From contig JALDAG010000005.1 of assembly GCA_022729255.1 (NCBI GenBank), forward strand, positions 1-38,324: DNA of 38,324 bases, written 5' to 3'. Position 1 is the first letter of the stretch, and the number at the start of each line of letters is the position of its first letter. Under the pieces are notes generated by a model. The model made no database searches. It was not told the DNA's origin and was given only the letters and a program-made list of their open reading frames with translations. This document shows, in pieces, positions 15,600-24,325 of this stretch. Source of the DNA: Candidatus Nanohalarchaeota archaeon. Its GTDB lineage: Archaea; Nanohalarchaeota; Nanosalinia; Nanosalinales; Nanoanaerosalinaceae. Both the position numbers and the translations under genes were made by a program.

Positions 15600-16778
15600 C
15601 TACCAGGGCGTCATACCGCTATCATCGTATTCAAAGTTAGCATCCAGGTTGGTATCTTCCTCTAATTCGATCTCTATTTTGTTATCCTCTGTTTCAATGT
15701 CGCCTGTCCACTCCCTCCATTCCCAGTCTTCTTCATCTGTTTCAGCCTCCAGCTCTACTTCCTCGCCTTCCTCAAACTCTAATTCGAAGTCCTCAAAATA
15801 AGTTTCTCCAGCTATTTCCACATAGCCATCACCATTGATATTGACTGTTAAATTGTGCTCTGTAACAGGTTCTGGTACTTCTTCCTCGAATTCAGCAACT
15901 ATACTTAAATCTTGATCCATCTGGATGTTTATCTCATCTTCATCTTCATCTATATCGTCTTTCCATCTTTCGAAAACCCATCCGTCTTCTGGTTCAGCTG
16001 AGATATCAACAGATTCTCCCTCTTCATACTCATGTGTTTCACTTTCTTCAGGAACTGTTGAACCCTCTCCCTCTACTTCAATAGATAATACAAAGATCTC
16101 AGGTTCATCGATTTCTTCGTAATCCGCTATTATTAAATCGCCGTCTTCCAATTCATCCACATCTAGCTCTATTTCTTTATCCTCTCTGATTCCTTTACCT
16201 ATATCTGTAAGATCCCATTCCAAAAAATCGTATCCTTCTATTTCATCTGCAGAGATAACTATATTTTCATCGTCTTCAGTAAATGCTACCTGCTCACCTT
16301 CATCATCATCTCCATATCTGTGTATTATCATAAGAACATCGTGGTTACCTCCTCCTCTACAAATAAAAGAGAGGTCATCTGCCGGAAAATCTATGAGAAC
16401 CCTGTAATCCACACCATCCTGAAAACTACCTCCAAGCTCTAATTCAAAATAATCAGATCCTCCTGCTTCTAAAAACTCTCCTGTGAACTCCACCTCTGAT
16501 TCTGAAAACGTAGGTTCATGTTGACCTCCTACAAAAACATTTATCGTTGCATAGGACGGTTCTATTGGTTCATCGTACGTGTTCTCCAGAAAAAGCTTTA
16601 GATCGTTGCCCTCGCAGGACTGGTTAACTATGTTGAGCTGATCTCCATAACCCTCCTCAAGTTCTCCAAGCACCCTGTCCTGGAGATTAAAAACAAAAAA
16701 AGCCGAGCTGATGGCCACACCAATGATTATTGACATGATAAGTACAAATGTTATAACAGGAGTTATTCCCTTCTTCAT
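15600..16778 (-). CDS. Pilin-signal surface protein with InlB-like repeats
   Basis: 392 residues from ATG 16778 (an upstream ATG at 16799 adds seven). MKKGITPVITFVLIMSIIIGVAISSAFFVF is an archaeal class III signal: basic residues, Gly before the cleavage site, then the hydrophobic assembly helix. About 130 residues of beta-rich sequence follow, then three acidic repeats of 60-70 residues, each with a pattern like EEGESVDISAEPEDGWVFERW then a D-I-x-x-E...I-x-(A)-(E/N)-F ending. That is the divergent InlB B-repeat (Listeria-Bacteroides type) used in adhesins. The prepilin peptidase at 32309 would process it, so it may be a minor pilin or adhesive tip. It is divergent from rfcL and shares an A+T element with it (16802-16812). 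Confidence 0.85.
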   Translation of the reverse strand: MKKGITPVITFVLIMSIIIGVAISSAFFVFNLQDRVLGELEEGYGDQLNIVNQSCEGNDLKLFLENTYDEPIEPSYATINVFVGGQHEPTFSESEVEFTGEFLEAGGSDYFELELGGSFQDGVDYRVLIDFPADDLSFICRGGGNHDVLMIIHRYGDDDEGEQVAFTEDDENIVISADEIEGYDFLEWDLTDIGKGIREDKEIELDVDELEDGDLIIADYEEIDEPEIFVLSIEVEGEGSTVPEESETHEYEEGESVDISAEPEDGWVFERWKDDIDEDEDEINIQMDQDLSIVAEFEEEVPEPVTEHNLTVNINGDGYVEIAGETYFEDFELEFEEGEEVELEAETDEEDWEWREWTGDIETEDNKIEIELEEDTNLDANFEYDDSGMTPW

Positions 16779-16801
16779 AAACATTTGTTTTAACAACATG
16801 A

Positions 16802-16812
16802 AATAAAAAGGT
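16802..16812. promoter_or_regulatory. Shared A+T promoter element between the InlB-repeat gene and rfcL
   Basis: AAATAAAAAGG lies about 25-30 bases from ATG 16778 on the minus strand and from ATG 16834 on the plus strand. One TATA-like element may therefore serve both divergent genes. Confidence 0.35.
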
Positions 16813-16833
16813 GTCCGGGAAAATGTTTACTGT

Positions 16834-18045
16834 ATGAACAACAACCAGCCCTGGACAGAAAAACACCGTCCAGACAACCTCAAAGAGTTCAGAGGAAGCT
16901 CAAAAAAAGTTGAAAAAGTTTTGGACTGGGTTAAAAACTGGGAAAACCAGAAAACTGATTCTCTACTACTACACGGAGAAGCAGGTTCGGGAAAAACAAC
17001 TCTTGCACACCTGGTAGCTAAAGAGTTGAACCTTGAAATTTTCGAGACAAATGCTTCTGATGTCAGGACAAAAAAAGCTCTCAAGAACAGCCTTGAGAAA
17101 GCTGTGCAGCAGAGATCCTTGACAGGTAGGAAAAAACTGGTACTCATAGACGAAGTGGACGGCCTATCTTCAAAGGACAGGGGTGGAAAGAGCCAGATCG
17201 TAAAAATAATCGGCAAAACAAAGTTCCCTATCATCATGACCGCTAACGATGCATATGCGAACGGTATGCAGACCATAAGAAGAAAAAGCAACACCGTGGA
17301 ACTAAAGAAAGTTCACACCAACTCTGTCAATGCCAGATTAAAACAAATAGCTCAAAAAGAAGGTGTGGAATACGATGAAACAGCGATAAAATCTTTGGCT
17401 AGGATGGCAGGAGGAGATATGAGAGCCGCTATAAACGATCTTCAGTCGATATCCGATAAACACGGAAAGATCACAGCTGAACTCGTCAAGGACCTTGGGT
17501 ACAGGGATACTTCTAAGGACATATTCCAGGCTCTTAAAATACTTTTCAAGACTATGGATATCATGACCGCTAAAAACGCTGTAGATGAGCTGGATGAAAA
17601 TTACGACGAGGTCTTCGAATGGATAAGAGAGAACGTCCATAAGGAGTATAGGAAGAAAGAAGATCTTGCCGAGGCAATGGATCATCTATCGAAGGCCGAT
17701 CTTTACAAGGGAAGGATGATAAAGAATCAGAACTGGAAGCTCCTTAGATACGTGTATGAACACATGACATGCGGTGTGGCTGTCAGCAAAAAAGAAAAAT
17801 ACAAGGGCTTCACAAGGTATGGATACCCCTCAAAGATCAAGAAGATGGGAAGGTCCAAGGCAACAAGGAAGAAGAGAAAAGACATATCTAAAAAAATAAG
17901 TAAAAAAATCCATACATCCACATCAACCGCCACAGAAGTATTACCTCTATTCAAGTACCTTTTAAAGAAAGAAGAGTGGAGGAAAAACATCATAGAAGAG
18001 ATGGAGCTTACGGAAGAAGAAGTAGAGTTTATAGAAAAGTTCTAA
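16834..18045 (+). CDS. rfcL: Replication factor C large subunit
   Basis: A 403-residue clamp-loader large subunit. PWTEKHRPDNLKEFRG is the RFC box. Walker A GEAGSGKT is at 48-55 and Walker B LIDEVD around 104-109. The sensor 1 region reads IIMTANDAYANG, and AGGDMRAAINDLQSI is the sensor 2 helix. There is no SRC arginine finger, as expected for the large subunit. The C-terminal collar is followed by a very basic segment (SKIKKMGRSKATRKKRKDISKK, about 335-356). The end (ELTEEEVEFIEKF) has no recognisable QxxLxxFF PCNA-interacting box and the protein is shorter than many archaeal RfcL (about 480 or more). Its stop overlaps the end of the convergent pilus operon by 4 bases. Confidence 0.95.
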   Translation: MNNNQPWTEKHRPDNLKEFRGSSKKVEKVLDWVKNWENQKTDSLLLHGEAGSGKTTLAHLVAKELNLEIFETNASDVRTKKALKNSLEKAVQQRSLTGRKKLVLIDEVDGLSSKDRGGKSQIVKIIGKTKFPIIMTANDAYANGMQTIRRKSNTVELKKVHTNSVNARLKQIAQKEGVEYDETAIKSLARMAGGDMRAAINDLQSISDKHGKITAELVKDLGYRDTSKDIFQALKILFKTMDIMTAKNAVDELDENYDEVFEWIRENVHKEYRKKEDLAEAMDHLSKADLYKGRMIKNQNWKLLRYVYEHMTCGVAVSKKEKYKGFTRYGYPSKIKKMGRSKATRKKRKDISKKISKKIHTSTSTATEVLPLFKYLLKKEEWRKNIIEEMELTEEEVEFIEKF

Positions 18046-20441
18046 CATATCAGTTTTTGTAGGTCGAATACACCTGAACCATACTCGACATCCAAGCACT
18101 TGTCCAACATATCCATATCAAGGTTTCTAGCTATCTCCGTTCCATCAAGAACGTTTTGGAATCTCTTGATAGAGTTTTCAAAGTCTCTAACATCTGAATG
18201 GAACGTTTCTAGGTCACTGTAACCATAAGATATCTCCGAAGAATCAACTATGTAGTCTTCAAACCCTGTGTTTCCATCCGCAAAAATCCTGACATCTGTA
18301 TTGGTGGATCTGGGTTCGACCGATGTTTCAAAACTTATTGTAGAGTAAAGGTTCTGCTGGTGTAGTATCTCGATTTCTGACAAAGTTCTGTCGTAATACT
18401 TGAATTCGTCCATCATCCCATCGAAACCGTTTCCGAACTCGAATCCGTCTTCAAGCTCTTCTGGAGTGGTTGCAGGCGCAGGCAGATACCCTTCTACATC
18501 AACCCAGTCAGAGGGTTCTGCATCCACAAAAACCCTTATCCTGTTACCTTCTAAGTCATAGCTGTAAGTCAAATGATGCCACTCGTTTTCATCGAGTGTT
18601 ACATCTGACTGAACCGTGAACTCATGTGTCACATTGTTGAAAACACCTTCAACTCTTGTAGAACCTCCTGAAGTGTTCAACCTTAGTTGTATATTGCCTT
18701 CAGATCCTTCAAAAAGGTTTACTTCTTCGTTCTCGCCATAATCATAATCATCTTTTATCCACATCGTATAGGTGAAAGCAGTGTCTATGTAAGGCCACAT
18801 ATTGGAGCTTCCCTCTACCTCCTTGAGATATCTTCCATCCCTTAAATCCATGGAAATATCATGTTTCCCGGTATCCCATATGGGTTCATCGGCGGTCCCA
18901 AGCTCTAAGATGTAATTACTGCTGTCCTCTGAAGCATTTACGAATCTGCCTCTTCCCTCATCGAAAGGCATCCTGACCTCGAAATCATCTGGTTCCTTGT
19001 AACTCAATGTATCGTATTCTCCTCCGACCTTCCATACCTTCCTGTTTCTAACCTCTCCATCATCGACAACGATTAAGTTGTCCACCCTCTCATCGTCGAA
19101 AACAGAAAGATCCATCGAAACATTTACGTACTCATCAAAAAAGAAGCTGTCCCCATAGTTCTCAACATTGACATCTATCATCTTTTTCCAGCCGGATGAA
19201 GGGTAAAACATTCCTTTTTCAGGTTCTCCAAAGGAAAAATCGGTCTGTTCAAAAGGTTTGTTCAGAGCACTGACATAGTTGTAGGGGAATCCCTCCGAAC
19301 CAAAAACGTAGTCAAGATGTCCTATATCGTGGTCCGACGTTGCAGAACCTATCCTGAAGAACCCCTGGTTTTCATCGTCTCCTGACTCATCAAAAGCCTT
19401 TAAAGCATGTATCTCGTCCACTTCTTCTTTTTCAATCGAAGTTGTTAAGTATATACCTTTATGAATATCTGAATCAATTATTCCAAGACCCATAGCCTCG
19501 TTGCCATCATCTATATCAAAACTGTCGTAGTGGTTTTCATCTGTATCCGTCATAACAGATATATCATCGTCATCTCCAGGATGAAACGCATCTAAAAAGA
19601 TATTTTCTGTATCCGTATAGTTGGCATACCACATCATGTCCAACCCGTTAAATACCGTGTCATCGAACTCTATGTCCTCCTTCCTCCTTATCAGTGGATT
19701 TTCTGCGAAAAACCTGAAAGTGGTTCCTCCATACTCTCCTTCAATGAAGACATCCCCTTCTTCATAACTAACGTCTTCACAGTCGGTTTCATCGGTCCTG
19801 TGAATGGCTTCCCCGAAGAAAAAGTTGCCTCCTCTCCTATCATTGATGTTCATGAAACCGCAGCCTTCACTGGTTTCATCCCATTTAAGACTGTAATACG
19901 TGTTTTCAATGGTCCTACCTTCATCTGATACCTCTATATCCGTGTTGAATTCCGGGAAGTCCACATTTTCGTTGCCGTAAAACATGTATATTTCCTCCCT
20001 GGTGTAACCATCCAGATCTACTAGTAACCAAACATCTATGCTGTCCTCCGAGCAGTCCTTCGGACCCTCTATCTGGAAAGGTATCTCGTCTCCATTTTCA
20101 TTGTTCGTGAACCTGAGATCGGAGCAATCGTCCTGTATCTCTTCCACACCTACAAGATCTACTTCTAGTTTAACGGGAAAATTGTTAGAACGCAGCATAT
20201 CCAAATTTATTATGGTTATCTCTCTTCTATACTCCCAAATCTCATTGTACCAAACATCTTCCAGGCTCCTTTCAAGACTTGAAAACTGTACAGGAGCTCT
20301 GCTCGACGATATCTGATCAAAATTTATGTTATCATAGTCTTCAAGTATGCTCATAGTCAATGAAAGAGAACCAGCAACTATCAACACTGTGATGATAAAA
20401 AACTGAGCTTTCCTATCCTTTCTAAAAAACTTTTTTCTCAT
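18042..20441 (-). CDS. Giant pilin-like protein with DUF2341 and LamG domains
   Basis: About 799 residues from ATG 20441, which overlaps the upstream stop (ATGA). The N-terminus RKDRKAQFFIITVLIVAGSLSLTMSILE has basic residues plus a KAQ-type site and one hydrophobic helix, like a pilin signal. WEYRREITIINLDML...LRFTNNENGDEIPFQIEG...VWLLVDLDGYTREEIYMFYGN (about 50-145) matches DUF2341. Around residues 600-690, NEWHHLTYSYDLEGNRIRVFVD and GFDGMMDEFKYYDRTLSEIEI form a LamG/concanavalin-like lectin domain. The surface is strongly acidic, with a few cysteines. It is the last gene of the pilus operon. These domains bind glycans or proteins in other surface proteins, so a pilus-displayed adhesin, perhaps for host contact, is inferred. 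Confidence 0.85.
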   Translation of the reverse strand: MRKKFFRKDRKAQFFIITVLIVAGSLSLTMSILEDYDNINFDQISSSRAPVQFSSLERSLEDVWYNEIWEYRREITIINLDMLRSNNFPVKLEVDLVGVEEIQDDCSDLRFTNNENGDEIPFQIEGPKDCSEDSIDVWLLVDLDGYTREEIYMFYGNENVDFPEFNTDIEVSDEGRTIENTYYSLKWDETSEGCGFMNINDRRGGNFFFGEAIHRTDETDCEDVSYEEGDVFIEGEYGGTTFRFFAENPLIRRKEDIEFDDTVFNGLDMMWYANYTDTENIFLDAFHPGDDDDISVMTDTDENHYDSFDIDDGNEAMGLGIIDSDIHKGIYLTTSIEKEEVDEIHALKAFDESGDDENQGFFRIGSATSDHDIGHLDYVFGSEGFPYNYVSALNKPFEQTDFSFGEPEKGMFYPSSGWKKMIDVNVENYGDSFFFDEYVNVSMDLSVFDDERVDNLIVVDDGEVRNRKVWKVGGEYDTLSYKEPDDFEVRMPFDEGRGRFVNASEDSSNYILELGTADEPIWDTGKHDISMDLRDGRYLKEVEGSSNMWPYIDTAFTYTMWIKDDYDYGENEEVNLFEGSEGNIQLRLNTSGGSTRVEGVFNNVTHEFTVQSDVTLDENEWHHLTYSYDLEGNRIRVFVDAEPSDWVDVEGYLPAPATTPEELEDGFEFGNGFDGMMDEFKYYDRTLSEIEILHQQNLYSTISFETSVEPRSTNTDVRIFADGNTGFEDYIVDSSEISYGYSDLETFHSDVRDFENSIKRFQNVLDGTEIARNLDMDMLDKCLDVEYGSGVFDLQKLIC

Positions 20442-22510
20442 CTGAACCACCACACGGTTTCGAAGGTGGCAGGAAGATAAAATTCGTTGGTGACTGATTC
20501 CGCAAAGATGTTTGCGATGTTTGGACTCCCATAATACTCTGTTCCAACAACCTTGTTTTCCCTGATAGAACTTTTAATTATCGCGGATCTCAGGAGAGCA
20601 GCGAACTCGTCATCCACATCCCTATCCCCTATGTAAAACACGTTCCCTGAACCTCTGTATGCATTGCTGTTCCAAACTGCTGATGGAACGCTGTTGTCGT
20701 CCACCATGTTAAGCAAAAGTTCTTCTTCCTCGTCATCCACCCTTATCCAATACTCTCTTCCAGCCATCTCTATGGTGCTTCCCACGGTGTGTGGACCGTC
20801 ATCTGTGAAACCGATAGGTGTTTCCTCCGAACCATCGTTGAAGTTGTCGTTACCGTCAAAATCAAAGTTGACAAGGTCGTAACTATCGCAGTCCGTGCCT
20901 ACATCAAGTTCAAGAGCGGTCATAACAAATTCAATGTCTTCACCGTTTAAACTGAAGCTTCCCTCCCTGTGACCATCCACACATTCAGTACTTGGAAGAC
21001 CGTATTCGTCTATATCCTTATTGGATGAAACAGTTGAGGCCTCAACATGGTGATCTGAAAAGTTGTACTCCCATCTTTCTACTTCAAGTATGTTTTTATC
21101 ACCGTGCACCTGTTGCCCGGTAAAGTGATCAGCGAATATGTATCTTCCTGTGGGTCTGAAAACAACTTCGGGATATATATCAACCAGTTCGAACCTGTTT
21201 CTTCCAAGTCTCAAAGGTTCCCCGATCATATAGGTGTCTCCATCGACTGTTATATGATTGCTGGACCTCTCCACGTTGAATGTTTCTCCATCGAACTCAA
21301 GTTCGGCCTCATCATCGTAAAATCTTTCCGAGCTCACGACAAAAGAACCGGAATCAAAGAAGTCCTTGAGGTATCCTCCGGGTCCGCCAGGATCCTCCAC
21401 CATCACGTTTTGAGGTATATGCTCATCATCTATTTCGAAATTTTCCTCCCTTAGACCAAGATTGTTCTGAAAGCCTTCATCCTCGAATCCCTGGTCGAAA
21501 TCCTCTATCTGTATCAAAAGATTTCCATCGGATACAAACCGTCCCAAAACCTCGCTTTTTTCCTGAATAAATTCTAGGCCTTCATCCTTCAATATCAAAG
21601 AATCATAGTTGATATCCGTGATGTATCTAAGTTCAACATTATCATCATCGATTCTCAAGACTTCAAAAGTCATATCGTACAGGTTAAATCTGTCTCCTTC
21701 ACCATAAAGTCTTTCTCCATATGTTTCTTCTTCAAGGACTAAAACGTTGTTGTCCCCATCCAAATCATTTATCGTGTAAGTAGTCTCAACACCTTCATAA
21801 AGTTCTATAACGCCTTCTGAAAACTCTTTGACTTCTTCCTCAATACCTATTCCTCGAAAACCTGTTTGTAGCATCATTCCGCCAGAATCAAATTGGTTAA
21901 CAGACACCAGTTTTTTCAAATCGGTTAAGTCATAAACGACTATGGAATTGTTCAGATGACCTATCTGATACATGCCATCGCATTCTTCCACATCTATACC
22001 GTCTTCACCGAAGCATCCGACGAATATGTCTCCAACCCGCAGGGATCCATCTTCTACAGGGTAATCATCAAGGTCTACGGAGCCATCGATGACCTCTGAG
22101 AAATCAAACTCTATTGATCCATAACCTGTCTCGACCTCGTCAGATGAAAGCTCGAACCCTACTCCCTCGATCTCTGTTTGATCGCTATGACCTATAAAAA
22201 CATCTTCTCCTGTTCTGACAACACCCACGTCTATCATATCTTTTGGTATACCATCCACATCTATTCTCGAACTAACTCTTCCTCCGACCGTGGAGACAAC
22301 AACAGGAAACCTTTCGATACTACCAGTGTTGATCATATCCTCCAGTGTTCCTGACCTTGATAATGCACCCATCAAATCACTTGACTGATGATTCAATATG
22401 GTCTGATCCCATTCAGGTCTATCTGGAGGTCTAACCATGTTACCAAGGTAAAAAACGATCAAAAGGCCTGCTATGATACCCTCTATCGCGTAGATATACC
22501 CTTTTCTCAT
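20438..22510 (-). CDS. Large acidic pilin-like protein
   Basis: About 690 residues from ATG 22510, overlapping the upstream stop by 4 bases (ATGA). MRKGYIYAIEGIIAGLLIVFYLGN is a class III-like signal: RKG followed by one hydrophobic helix. The remaining 660 residues are beta-rich and acidic with repeated D-D, V-D-x-D and G-D patterns. EEEYGERL/GDRFNLYDMTFEVLRIDDDNVELR and NRFELVDIYPEV recur as small barrel-like units, and TVGSTIEMAGREYWIRVDDEEEELLLN near the C-terminus is similar, suggesting tandem copies of one small domain. I recognise no named family. Its position between the smaller pilin-like protein and the LamG protein suggests all three form one surface assembly. Confidence 0.8.
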   Translation of the reverse strand: MRKGYIYAIEGIIAGLLIVFYLGNMVRPPDRPEWDQTILNHQSSDLMGALSRSGTLEDMINTGSIERFPVVVSTVGGRVSSRIDVDGIPKDMIDVGVVRTGEDVFIGHSDQTEIEGVGFELSSDEVETGYGSIEFDFSEVIDGSVDLDDYPVEDGSLRVGDIFVGCFGEDGIDVEECDGMYQIGHLNNSIVVYDLTDLKKLVSVNQFDSGGMMLQTGFRGIGIEEEVKEFSEGVIELYEGVETTYTINDLDGDNNVLVLEEETYGERLYGEGDRFNLYDMTFEVLRIDDDNVELRYITDINYDSLILKDEGLEFIQEKSEVLGRFVSDGNLLIQIEDFDQGFEDEGFQNNLGLREENFEIDDEHIPQNVMVEDPGGPGGYLKDFFDSGSFVVSSERFYDDEAELEFDGETFNVERSSNHITVDGDTYMIGEPLRLGRNRFELVDIYPEVVFRPTGRYIFADHFTGQQVHGDKNILEVERWEYNFSDHHVEASTVSSNKDIDEYGLPSTECVDGHREGSFSLNGEDIEFVMTALELDVGTDCDSYDLVNFDFDGNDNFNDGSEETPIGFTDDGPHTVGSTIEMAGREYWIRVDDEEEELLLNMVDDNSVPSAVWNSNAYRGSGNVFYIGDRDVDDEFAALLRSAIIKSSIRENKVVGTEYYGSPNIANIFAESVTNEFYLPATFETVWWFR

Positions 22511-23331
22511 GGTTTCCAAAACCTCATGTCCACCCTGACGATGTTGTCTTCTATGTTTGAAAACCTCCTTATATTTATCATTTCGTCGGCTGAAAGATGT
22601 ATGTCTCGCCCAATGCTTTTAATATCTTTTTCAAGAACCAGGATATCGCCTTCACTCGGTATAACACCTGAAGTGATGATGTTAAGTGTGTATTCCCTGC
22701 CGTTTTCCCCAAGCTCCATATCAACGCTGCCATCTCCTGATGTTATCTCATGGTCGAACTCGAATCCTGAACCATCTTCTTGACCAACATGAACCTCGAA
22801 ATCATTGTTTCCATCCTCGTAAACATAGAAGAAATATCCTTCTCCATCTATCACCTCATAACCCCAGCTACCTCCGGGTTTACCGGTGGGTTCACGGTCA
22901 GGATCTCCTTCCATGGATGTATCTATCACAACAAACTCCGTGAAGTCCATGTGAAATTCGAATTCGGTGGCTAAAATATTTTTCATATCTATATACCCTA
23001 TACCAAATGTTTCATCCAGTGCTTCTATCTTATCCCTGTCCAAACCTCTTTCTTTGTGATCCTCAAGACCTAAAGATTTAACATCATCGATATTAGTCGG
23101 TTCATGCCAGTCATAACCCCACTCTTCTCCCTGACTCCAGTAACCAGGTGTCTCAAGAAGAGTTGTTGAAATCGTCCAACCGGTAACCTGTAATCTGTTG
23201 TGTGAGAGGTTTTCTGAATAACGGGGCACAACATTAAGGGTTGTAACGACTATAAAAAGTATGGCAACAAAGAAAACGGTTGCTCCACCTATATAATCGA
23301 TAGAAATCTGTGCCTTCCTGATTTTAAACAC
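22507..23331 (-). CDS. Pilin-like protein (KAQ-type signal)
   Basis: 274 residues starting at GTG 23331, which lies inside the end of the upstream platform-protein gene (8-base overlap). MFKIRKAQISIDYIGGATVFFVAILFIVV is a clear archaeal type IV pilin start: basic patch, KAQ, SI(D/E)Y and a long hydrophobic helix. The mature part is acidic and aromatic, with a hydrophobic C-terminal segment NIEDNIVRVDMRFWKP. It does not resemble the short pilins upstream in the operon and may be a minor pilin or the anchor for the two giant proteins encoded after it. Overlapping starts and stops down to 18042 imply tight co-translation. Confidence 0.8.
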   Translation of the reverse strand: MFKIRKAQISIDYIGGATVFFVAILFIVVTTLNVVPRYSENLSHNRLQVTGWTISTTLLETPGYWSQGEEWGYDWHEPTNIDDVKSLGLEDHKERGLDRDKIEALDETFGIGYIDMKNILATEFEFHMDFTEFVVIDTSMEGDPDREPTGKPGGSWGYEVIDGEGYFFYVYEDGNNDFEVHVGQEDGSGFEFDHEITSGDGSVDMELGENGREYTLNIITSGVIPSEGDILVLEKDIKSIGRDIHLSADEMINIRRFSNIEDNIVRVDMRFWKP

Positions 23332-24262
23332 CCAGTACGGTAAGTAAAACTACATAGGATATTACTCCTGCTGGAACCATTATTAGAGCGTGTTTGATAC
23401 CTGCGGACATCTTTCCAGAACCTATCTCACCCGCTACAAGTCCGCTAAATATTCCCTGGACTATAAGCATGATAAAGAAGAGAGCCTGATAATAACACAT
23501 CTGGTCTGTAGCGTCTACAAGACCTATCATAGGACAGAGATTACATATAGGTCTCACAAGCCCTACATCCGTACAGAAGTTTATAGCTCCACCTATAAAA
23601 TCTCCTCCGCCTCCACCTATATCCAAGAGAGGTAACAAGATCCTATAAAGCGCTATTATGATACCAACGAAAAGGAAGTAGATAGCATATATTATGTATA
23701 CCTGTTGCATCAGCGTGGCTTTCTTCTCCTTGTGAGCGGTCTGGATGCTTGAAAGATTTCTTGAAACGGAGTCCATCGTTTTAGCAATGTCTCCTCCGGA
23801 CTCATAAGACTGCATTATTATGGAAATAGAATTCGAGATCAGTCTGGACTTGGTCACCCTGTCCTGAAACCTGTGCATCACTTCTGTAAACGGTATATCC
23901 CATGAAAGTTGTTTGGAAGACAGCTCTATGGCCTCGTTGAGTCTACCGTAGTCAGTCTGAGCAGCATTCTGAAAAGCCTGTGGAAGAGACATACCTGATT
24001 TAATCGCTTCAGACAGATTTCTAAGAAATGATGGCCACTGCCTCTCCATTTCCTCGTATTTTTTATCGTCAAAATAAGAATAAACACCGTATGGTAGGAA
24101 AGAAAATACAAGGCTTGCTAAAAACAATCCCGCTCCCACGGCCGATGAGATAAACACATATATCAAGATTGCGAGGAGTAAACCTGTCAGTCCCGCTATG
24201 ATGGAGAAATACTTTATCTTCTCCTGCATCGACAAATTCCTCAAAGTTTTTTCTAAATCCAT
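23324..24262 (-). CDS. Pilus platform protein 2 of locus A (T2SSF/FlaJ type)
   Basis: A 312-residue integral membrane protein of the type II secretion F family, which forms the inner-membrane base on which the ATPase works. ERQWPSFLRNLSEAIKSGMSLPQAFQNAA (about 73-101) is the cytoplasmic T2SSF helix bundle. SNSISIIMQSYESGGDIAKTMDSVS, with its SGG motif, follows. Spans lie at about 20-60, 190-215, 255-280 and near the C-terminus. An unusual loop at about 220-255 carries GGGGGDF and four cysteines (CTD...CNLC...MCYY), not usual in this family. It is one of two platform proteins in the locus and is followed directly by the large pilin-like genes. Confidence 0.9.
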   Translation of the reverse strand: MDLEKTLRNLSMQEKIKYFSIIAGLTGLLLAILIYVFISSAVGAGLFLASLVFSFLPYGVYSYFDDKKYEEMERQWPSFLRNLSEAIKSGMSLPQAFQNAAQTDYGRLNEAIELSSKQLSWDIPFTEVMHRFQDRVTKSRLISNSISIIMQSYESGGDIAKTMDSVSRNLSSIQTAHKEKKATLMQQVYIIYAIYFLFVGIIIALYRILLPLLDIGGGGGDFIGGAINFCTDVGLVRPICNLCPMIGLVDATDQMCYYQALFFIMLIVQGIFSGLVAGEIGSGKMSAGIKHALIMVPAGVISYVVLLTVLGV

Positions 24263-24325
24263 TTGAATCGCTCCTTGCTACATCTATTTTGGAAACATTT
24301 GTTAAAGTATTTTAATCAGGTTTAT

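Noticed and set aside
13514..16799. Large plus-strand open frames opposite the acidic secreted genes
   Set aside because: They are low-complexity Ser/Phe/Leu-rich mirrors of acidic codons (GAA/GAT read backwards), a known artefact, and have no promoter or family resemblance.
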